DNA of 11,948 nucleotides, taken from NCBI GenBank assembly GCA_946405695.1, contig CAMJIA010000047.1, positions 1 through 11,948 of the forward strand. The letters are read 5' to 3'. The stretch comes from an uncultured Prevotellaceae bacterium. Its GTDB lineage: Bacteria; Bacteroidota; Bacteroidia; Bacteroidales; Bacteroidaceae. Below are positions 7,310 to 11,948 of the stretch, piece after piece. Numbering within the stretch: the stretch's first letter is position 1; every line of letters begins with the position of its first letter. Both the position numbers and the translations under genes were made by a program. The notes under the pieces are model-generated. The model was not told the origin of the DNA. It searched no databases and was given only the letters and a program-made list of their open reading frames with translations.

Positions 7310-7317
7310 CAAAGGTA
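7310..7317 (-). promoter_or_regulatory. -7 element of the FMN-binding-protein gene
   Basis: TACCTTTG on the minus strand is followed by GCAG. No TTTG is found at the expected -33 distance. The leader to the ATG at 7285 would be about 20 nt. The element overlaps the alternative upstream ATG at 7312, which argues against that start. Confidence 0.55.
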
Positions 7318-7338
7318 TAAAATAAAAATCAATAACAG

Positions 7339-7353
7339 TTCATATGTTATGAA
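7339..7353. promoter_or_regulatory. Possible operator palindrome upstream of GH51
   Basis: TTCATA (7339-7344) and TATGAA (7348-7353) form a perfect inverted repeat around TGT in the divergent region. It lies 43 bp upstream of the GH51 -33 element and about 20 bp upstream of the -7 element of the divergent gene. No regulator gene is nearby, so binding is only a guess. Confidence 0.3.
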
Positions 7354-7396
7354 TAATTTGCAATTTGTATCTTTTTTATTATATTAGCATAAAATA

Positions 7397-7428
7397 TTTG
7401 GCTGTTTCATAGATAATGACTACTTTTG
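7397..7428 (+). promoter_or_regulatory. Promoter of the GH51 gene
   Basis: TTTG (7397-7400) and TACTTTTG (7421-7428) are separated by 20 nt, a full match to the Bacteroidota consensus. Transcription should start near 7433, leaving a leader of about 25 nt with no Shine-Dalgarno sequence before the ATG at 7459. Confidence 0.8.
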
Positions 7429-7458
7429 TGTATTGCTAACACTTAAAACGCTTATTAT

Positions 7459-9468
7459 ATGACAAAAAGAATGACTTTTGCCGCCTTGTTAGCGGTAGCC
7501 ACTCTGGGGCTGAATGCCCAAAAACCGATGACCGCACCTAAGGGTGGCAAGGCCATCAGTGACGAATTAATCGGTATCTTCTTTGAGGACATCAACAACT
7601 GTGCTGATGGTGGTCTCTATGCTGAGCTCATCCAGAATGGTTCGTTCGAGTTCTCACCTGCCGAAAGAGACGGTTGGGGCCCTGGCACAGCCTGGAAGCA
7701 GGTTCGTCCAGGACACTCTCTGGGAACCCTGCAGGTTCGTATGGACAATCCCATCCATCCCAACAATCCCACCTACATGCGCCTGCACACCGAACGTGCC
7801 AAGGAGTTCTACGACTACAAAGGCTGGAAAGGTTTTGGTTTGGAGAATGGCGGCTATGATGGCATCACGGTAAAGGCTGGTGCGAAGTATGATTTCTCTG
7901 CCTTCTTCCGCAATGTTGACAAGACCAAGCAGGTCCGCGTTGTGCTGGCCGTTCCTCAGGGATGGGGAAAAGACCCCAAAGTGCTGGACGAGGCAACCAT
8001 TACCGTTAGCGACAAGCAGTGGAAGAAATATGGTGCCGTGCTCACCCCCACAGAAGACTGTAAGAATGCCATCCTGCAGCTGCTGGTGCTGAACGTTGGT
8101 GACCTGGATGTTGATATGGTATCGCTGATGCCCGAAGACACCTATAAGGGACATGGTCTGCGTCCTGACCTTGCTCAGGCTCTTGCCGACCTGCATCCGA
8201 AGTTCATGCGCTTCCCTGGTGGTTGCGTAGTACATGGTGGTGGTGATGGTTTCTGGGACACCTATCGTTGGAAGACTACCATTGGTCCTAAGGAGACCCG
8301 TCGTGGTCTGAAGAATACCTGGGGTTACCATCAGAGCATGGGACTGGGTTACTATGAGTATTTCCAGTTCTGCGAAGACCTCGGCATGGAGCCTGTTCCC
8401 ATTCTGCCCAGCGGTGTCAGCTGTCAGGGTACCAATGGTGGTTGGAACATGTGGCCTACACAGGCTCAGGATGTTGTTCCCATGAGCGAGATGGACGAGT
8501 GGGTAGCTGAGGCTATCGACCTCATTGAGTGGGCCAATGGCGACCCTGCAACCAACAAGTGGGCCAAGATGCGTGCTGACGCTGGTCACCCTGCACCCTT
8601 CAATCTGAAGTATCTGGGTATCGGTAACGAGGAGAAGATTTCTCCTGAGTTCATCGAGCGCTTCAAGTATATCTACGAGCGTGTCATGAAGGCTCATCCT
8701 GAGATTGTCATCGTAGGTACCGCTGGTCCTGGTTCACATCCTGGCAACCCCGACTATGAAGCTGGTTGGAAGTTGGCTGACGAGCTGGCTATGCCACTCC
8801 TTGACGAGCACTACTATGAACCACGCGATACTTTCCTGACCATTCGTCAGTATGACAACTATCCCCGTGACCGCAAGACCAAGGTTTACCTGGGTGAGTA
8901 TGCTGCCAAGGACAAGAAGTTCATTGATGCGCTGGCTGAGGGTCTCTATCTGTTGCATGTCGAGCGCAATGCCGATGTTGTAGCTATGACCTCTTACGCT
9001 CCCCTCTTTGCTCGCAAGAACGGTACCCAGTGGAATCCTGACATGATCTACTTCGACAACGAGCGTCCTTACCTGACCTGCAGCTACTATGTTCAGCAGC
9101 TCTTTGGTCAGTCAAGTGGTCAGTACTTCTATGGTGACTGCGTACAGTTTGAGGGTGACGAGGCTGGTGTTGTACAGCCCCAGAAGGGTGTGCGCTACGG
9201 ACAGTCTGTTATTCTTAACGTGAAGACCCGCAAGCTCTATGTCAAGCTGGTGAATGCTACCGACAAGGAGAAAGAGGCCAACATCAACCTGAGCCGTTTC
9301 TCACTGAAGAAGAACGCTGTCAAGACTGTGCTTGAGGGTAATGCCAACGACGAGAACAACTTCGACAAGCAGCCTATTGCTCCCAAGCAGGAGACCATCA
9401 AGGCAGAAAAGAAATTCGATATTAAACTGAAGCCTTACTCAATGGTTATGCTTGAGTACCAGCTCTAA
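7459..9468 (+). CDS. Secreted alpha-L-arabinofuranosidase, GH51
   Basis: This 669-residue enzyme should release terminal alpha-L-arabinofuranose from arabinan, arabinoxylan or arabinogalactan side chains. A signal peptide (cleavage likely after LNA at residue 20) sends it to the periplasm or beyond. Order: an N-terminal beta-sandwich resembling a carbohydrate-binding module (about 40-200, with YAELIQNGSFEF), a TIM barrel (about 200-500, with KFMRFPGGCVV), and a C-terminal beta-sandwich. The acid/base is Glu391 in GIGNEE and the nucleophile is Glu480 in YLGEYAAK; both are intact. The length fits long Bacteroidales GH51 members. It stands alone: no SusC/SusD pair, other glycoside hydrolase or hybrid sensor is in the window, so it is an orphan rather than part of a visible utilisation locus. 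Its last 23 bases overlap the convergent GT2 gene. Confidence 0.93.
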   Translation: MTKRMTFAALLAVATLGLNAQKPMTAPKGGKAISDELIGIFFEDINNCADGGLYAELIQNGSFEFSPAERDGWGPGTAWKQVRPGHSLGTLQVRMDNPIHPNNPTYMRLHTERAKEFYDYKGWKGFGLENGGYDGITVKAGAKYDFSAFFRNVDKTKQVRVVLAVPQGWGKDPKVLDEATITVSDKQWKKYGAVLTPTEDCKNAILQLLVLNVGDLDVDMVSLMPEDTYKGHGLRPDLAQALADLHPKFMRFPGGCVVHGGGDGFWDTYRWKTTIGPKETRRGLKNTWGYHQSMGLGYYEYFQFCEDLGMEPVPILPSGVSCQGTNGGWNMWPTQAQDVVPMSEMDEWVAEAIDLIEWANGDPATNKWAKMRADAGHPAPFNLKYLGIGNEEKISPEFIERFKYIYERVMKAHPEIVIVGTAGPGSHPGNPDYEAGWKLADELAMPLLDEHYYEPRDTFLTIRQYDNYPRDRKTKVYLGEYAAKDKKFIDALAEGLYLLHVERNADVVAMTSYAPLFARKNGTQWNPDMIYFDNERPYLTCSYYVQQLFGQSSGQYFYGDCVQFEGDEAGVVQPQKGVRYGQSVILNVKTRKLYVKLVNATDKEKEANINLSRFSLKKNAVKTVLEGNANDENNFDKQPIAPKQETIKAEKKFDIKLKPYSMVMLEYQL

Positions 9469-10234
9469 GCAACTGTCGGACAACAAACCATGCATGCATC
9501 ACTACGGTCTGAACGAGGCCATAGTGGTGCATCATTATTTTGAAGCGTTCCTTCAAGGAGTCACGATGGTGCTGTGTGGTGTCGCCACCCTCTTCGAAGT
9601 TGGCAAGGACAGCATGGGTATTGACCAGCGCCAGCCCCTGACGCTCAGCCTCCTTCATCACACGGATACACCAGTCCACATCTGCAGAATGGCGATACGC
9701 TAAATTATAAGGATACTGTTTGGCTATATCCGTGCGGACATAGAATGCCTGATGACACACCAGCATGCCGTGCTTGAATGACTTCCACGACAGCGTCTCT
9801 GGTGGGCGATGGGTGCGCAGATGCAGGAAGTTGCCCTCAGCATCGGTAATGGCTGTGTCGCCATAAATCACCGCTGGTGATGGCTGATGGATGAGGGCTG
9901 AGGGCTGAGGGCTGATGGCCTTCGCCACCGTCTCAATGGTATCAGGAGCATAGAGTGTGTCGCCAGCATTCAGGAATACCAGATAGTCGCCCGTTGCCTT
10001 CTGCAGTCCTTTGTTCATGGCGTCATACAGACCACGGTCTGGCTCTGACTGGATGACCACCTCGTGATGGCTCTCCTGCTGATAGCGCTTGGCAATGGCC
10101 AGCGTATCATCCTTCGAGGCACCATCGATAATCAGGTGCTCAATGTCCTGATAGGTCTGACAGGCCACACTGTCCAGCGTGCGCTGCAAGGTGCGTGCAG
10201 CATTAAAGGTTATAGTGATGATGGAGACTTTCAT
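9446..10234 (-). CDS. Glycosyltransferase family 2 (WcaA/SpsA-like)
   Basis: This 262-residue cytoplasmic or membrane-associated GT-A enzyme adds a sugar from a nucleotide donor to a surface glycan. Visible motifs are VSIITITFNAARTL at the N-terminus, IIDGASKDDT (35-44), SEPDRGLYDAMNKG (63-76), FLNAGD (87-92, in the DxD position) and HSADVDWCIRVMKEAE later. It matches single-domain GT2 enzymes of polysaccharide clusters in length. Between helix IETVAKA and the strand VIYGD there is a low-complexity insert (about residues 106-120, ISPQPSALIHQPSPA) encoded by 7-bp tandem repeats. Its start overlaps the end of the upstream GT4 gene by 32 bp, so the two are probably translated from one mRNA. Donor and acceptor sugars cannot be told from the sequence. 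Confidence 0.9.
   Translation of the reverse strand: MKVSIITITFNAARTLQRTLDSVACQTYQDIEHLIIDGASKDDTLAIAKRYQQESHHEVVIQSEPDRGLYDAMNKGLQKATGDYLVFLNAGDTLYAPDTIETVAKAISPQPSALIHQPSPAVIYGDTAITDAEGNFLHLRTHRPPETLSWKSFKHGMLVCHQAFYVRTDIAKQYPYNLAYRHSADVDWCIRVMKEAERQGLALVNTHAVLANFEEGGDTTQHHRDSLKERFKIMMHHYGLVQTVVMHAWFVVRQLLRAGTQA
9495..9540 (+). terminator. Possible terminator of GH51 inside the GT2 gene
   Basis: TGCATCACTACGG (9495-9507) and CCATAGTGGTGCA (9519-9531) can pair over 13 positions with one G-T wobble and one mismatch. On the plus strand the stem is followed by TCATTATTTT. It starts 26 bases after the GH51 stop and lies within the last codons of the opposite-strand GT2, encoding the repeated VVMHAWF and MMHHYGL segments. 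Confidence 0.4.
9876..9917. repeat. Heptanucleotide tandem repeat inside GT2
   Basis: Six consecutive 7-mers on the plus strand read GGTGATG, GCTGATG, GATGAGG, GCTGAGG, GCTGAGG and GCTGATG. They total 42 bp, an exact multiple of three, so the GT2 frame is open. Three units equal 21 bp, so the peptide repeats with a 7-residue period (SPQPSAL, IHQPSPA). Gain or loss of one or two units would shift the frame. Confidence 0.8.
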
Positions 10235-11471
10235 AAACTTCCAAATAACGGTTTGCTACACTCTGCTGTGAATAGTTGTGGGCCACCTTCTGCAGACAAG
10301 CCTTACGCACAGCCTCGTGGTCAGCCTCATAGAGTGTCCACCAGATGCCCTGTGCCAAGTCCTCACTATTGCGATAGTCAGCCACATAGCCATTCTGCTG
10401 GTGGTCTATCTCCTCAGGGATGCCACCTATTCTGAAGCCCACGCTGGGCACACCACACGCCATCGCTTCCATGATGGTGTTGGGCAGGTTCTCCGACAGC
10501 GAGGGTAGCACAAACACATCGGCAGCATTATAGATATCGACAATGCGCTGTTCATCATTGACATAGCCCAACGCACAAGTGCGGAAAGGCAACTGTCCCT
10601 CTATCTCCTCCGCATGACCACCAAGGATAGCCACGGTGATGTCGTCAGCAATTTCAGCATGTCGCTCTGCCAACAACTGACAGGCCTCCAGCAGATAGTC
10701 CATCCCTTTATTACGATTGGTCACACGCTGCGAGGCAAACAAGATGATGTGTCCCTCTGTGGGCAGACCTACTCGCTGACGGGCCTGCTGCTGATCCTTG
10801 GGAGCATAGACGTGCGTGTCAATAGCATTCGGAATATTGACCACCCTTTGCCCCTTCAGCAACCCACTCTTCTGAGCCTCCCCAGCCAGCCACTGACTAC
10901 ATGCCACAAAGGTTATCTCCCGATCACTCAGCATCCTCTGCTTGCGCTTCCACACCTGTGTTGACAGGTCGTTGTCACTACCTCCACCAGGCAACAGTCG
11001 GCAATGGCCACACTGCGTCTCAAAGTTTCTACAGTCCAGTGTCAAGTGGCAGATGGCAGTAGCGGGCCAGATGTCGTGCATGGTCCACACCACAGGTTTC
11101 CCAGTATCCAGTATCTTGCGAATAACCTTCAGCGACAGCATGCCCTGGTTAATCCAGTGCAGATGAATGACGTCAGCCTCCTGAAACTCCGGCAACTGCG
11201 TAATGTCTGCACCACAGTTGGCAATATCCACCTCAAACAAGTGCTCACGCTTCAGGTGCAGCCTCAGCCACACCACCAGACGTTCCCACAGGAAGCACCA
11301 CTGCATGCGCTTCTGGCCAGGCACCGCTGCCACAGTCAGACAGTCTGTCTCCTTGTCGCGCACCAGCATCTTCGCCTTCACACCATTGTTGTTCAGCGCC
11401 TCCATCAGCCTGCTGGCAGCCACTGCAGCGCCACCCGTCCTCTCACTTGTATTGACTATCAGTACTCGCAT
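10203..11471 (-). CDS. Glycosyltransferase family 4 (WcaC-like)
   Basis: This is a 422-residue GT-B enzyme for surface polysaccharide synthesis. The N-terminal half has VNTSERTGGAAVAASRL (6-22) and HLHWINQG (103-110). It also has a four-cysteine segment (C141, C147, C154, C157, in CHLTLDC and CGHC) seen in a WcaC-like subgroup and possibly metal-binding. The C-terminal GT4 domain shows SQRVTNRNKGMDYLLEA (247-263), AADVFVLPSLSENLPN and the E-x7-E pair Glu327/Glu335. An in-frame ATG at 11522 would add 17 residues lying across the promoter and is rejected. From the promoter position the transcript begins at or within a few bases of this ATG, so the gene is probably leaderless. It overlaps the downstream GT2 by 32 bp. 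Sugar specificity is unknown. Confidence 0.92.
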   Translation of the reverse strand: MRVLIVNTSERTGGAAVAASRLMEALNNNGVKAKMLVRDKETDCLTVAAVPGQKRMQWCFLWERLVVWLRLHLKREHLFEVDIANCGADITQLPEFQEADVIHLHWINQGMLSLKVIRKILDTGKPVVWTMHDIWPATAICHLTLDCRNFETQCGHCRLLPGGGSDNDLSTQVWKRKQRMLSDREITFVACSQWLAGEAQKSGLLKGQRVVNIPNAIDTHVYAPKDQQQARQRVGLPTEGHIILFASQRVTNRNKGMDYLLEACQLLAERHAEIADDITVAILGGHAEEIEGQLPFRTCALGYVNDEQRIVDIYNAADVFVLPSLSENLPNTIMEAMACGVPSVGFRIGGIPEEIDHQQNGYVADYRNSEDLAQGIWWTLYEADHEAVRKACLQKVAHNYSQQSVANRYLEVYESLHHHYNL

Positions 11472-11478
11472 AATACTG

Positions 11479-11509
11479 CAAAGGTACGAATAAGTGAGAA
11501 CAATACAAA
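11479..11509 (-). promoter_or_regulatory. Promoter of the GT4-GT2 operon
   Basis: On the minus strand TTTG (11506-11509) and TACCTTTG (11479-11486) are separated by 19 nt, a full consensus match. Only seven bases lie between the -7 element and the ATG at 11471, so the start point should fall at or within about three bases of the start codon. Confidence 0.78.
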
Positions 11510-11549
11510 ACAAAAATGCCATTTTTTGTTTTTATTGTCGAACGAGAGT

Positions 11550-11584
11550 CCCTTCTCCAAGGGAGAAAGGTACGGACTTTCTCC
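11550..11584. other. Mutually exclusive hairpin arms
   Basis: CCCTTCTCC (11550-11558) can pair with GGAGAAAGG (11562-11570, one wobble). The same right arm, GGAGAAAG (11562-11569), pairs perfectly with CTTTCTCC (11577-11584). The element is upstream of the GT4 promoter and no gene is transcribed across it in this window, so a role as attenuator is not supported; it may be repeat debris. Confidence 0.4.
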
Positions 11585-11640
11585 TTAACTTCCAAATATC
11601 TTGGCGATAATTTGCCGAAACTGCAACCTGAACAAAGTTG

Positions 11641-11724
11641 CATTTCAAAGTTTGAAATGTATGTTCCACGCCCTGAAACATATGTCCCACGACGTGGAAC
11701 ATACATCCCACGACCTGGGATATA
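11641..11724. repeat. Array of four 19-bp palindromes at a 21-bp period
   Basis: Units are CATTTCAAAGTTTGAAATG (11641-11659), TGTTCCACGCCCTGAAACA (11662-11680), TGTCCCACGACGTGGAACA (11683-11701) and CATCCCACGACCTGGGATA (11704-11722). Each is followed by TA. Each unit is a 9-1-9 inverted repeat with 0, 2, 1 and 2 mismatched pairs respectively, and the dyad centres (11650, 11671, 11692, 11713) are exactly 21 bp apart. A further inverted repeat (TGCAAC 11622-11627, GTTGCA 11637-11642) lies just before the array but is out of phase. The array begins about 130 bp upstream of the GT4-GT2 promoter. Confidence 0.85.
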
Positions 11725-11948
11725 AATTTCTTAGTATAGAAAAACCATTTATTCCGTGAGACAGTTAGGCTATTGAGCGATAACCTCTTGTTATTTATCA
11801 ATAACCCAGCCTTCTCGTGCAAGAAAGCTGGGTTATGAAATTGGTGACTCCAATTAGTCCTGTCTGCATTGATGGTTGAAGAAAGTGGATCATCCAGAAC
11901 CGCATTCTATGGTAAATTCCAAACATATTATGCGATTTAACTATATAT
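11725..11948. other. Gene-free region with nested hairpins
   Basis: No credible gene is seen. The stretch contains GTTATT-TATC-AATAAC (11790-11805). A larger hairpin pairs ATAACCCAGC (11801-11810) with GCTGGGTTAT (11827-11836), extended inside by TTCT/AGAA after one mismatch. A third, AATTGG-TGACT-CCAATT, lies at 11839-11855. The first two share bases and cannot form together. None has a good T-tract on either strand, so they do not look like ordinary terminators. A short plus-strand frame from about 11871 is too short to support. Confidence 0.5.

Noticed and set aside
7654..8697. A 347-codon open frame on the minus strand inside GH51
   Set aside because: It is fully antisense to a gene with intact catalytic motifs, has no domain-like sequence or signal, and open antisense frames are common opposite codon-biased genes.
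11472..11522. Upstream start for GT4 (MAFLFCIVL...)
   Set aside because: It would place the -7 and -33 promoter elements inside the coding region and precede the normal first beta strand with an unrelated stretch.
11641..11724. CRISPR array
   Set aside because: Units are contiguous with only TA between them, so there are no unique spacers, and no cas gene is present.
11532..11822. Short frames on both strands encoding YVPRxGT-type heptapeptide repeats
   Set aside because: The peptide repeat is simply the 21-bp palindrome array read in frame; both strands are open for the same reason and no start or conserved fold is seen.
11790..11855. Intrinsic terminator or insertion-sequence end at the hairpin stack
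   Set aside because: No T-tract follows on either strand and no transposase, target duplication or paired terminal repeat is visible in the window, so neither can be claimed.

Overview
The window looks like a chromosomal segment from a member of the Bacteroidales, most likely Prevotella or a close relative. No rRNA body or taxonomic marker was searched, so this rests on sequence style. The main support is a set of Bacteroidota-type promoters (TTTG, about 19-20 nt, TAnnTTTG) in front of nearly every transcription unit. Most start codons lack a Shine-Dalgarno sequence, proteins begin MKK-, there is a secreted GH51 arabinofuranosidase, and short tandem repeats of a kind I associate with these genomes occur.

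Layout. Bases 1-204 hold, on the minus strand, a strong promoter and a non-coding leader with a boxA-like element; an rRNA operon probably begins just off the left edge. Next comes a minus-strand OmpA-type lipoprotein with its own terminator. A divergent promoter region separates it from a plus-strand operon: purL (FGAM synthase) followed by two half-size chromate-transporter (CHR) genes. A hairpin separates that operon from a convergent minus-strand outer-membrane beta-barrel protein. Behind it lies a minus-strand exported FMN-binding-domain protein, then a plus-strand GH51 alpha-L-arabinofuranosidase. The GH51 gene overlaps tail-to-tail with a minus-strand glycosyltransferase operon (GT4 then GT2). 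The last ~430 bases contain no convincing gene but are rich in palindromes.

How the genes relate. Core metabolism (purL), envelope architecture (OmpA lipoprotein, beta-barrel), periplasmic redox (FMN_bind), glycan breakdown (GH51) and surface polysaccharide assembly (GT4/GT2) sit side by side. They are mostly separate transcription units, insulated by bidirectional hairpins. Only purL-chrA-chrA and GT4-GT2 look like true operons.

Most interesting signals. (1) Four tandem 19-bp palindromes of 9-1-9 architecture occur at an exact 21-bp period (11641-11722); one unit has a different sequence but keeps perfect dyad symmetry. (2) Six 7-bp units lie inside the GT2 coding region, where a copy-number change would shift the frame. 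(3) Two 9-bp repeat arrays sit at the two ends of the first CHR gene, one creating its start context and the other the ribosome binding site of the next gene. (4) The GT4 gene appears to be leaderless.
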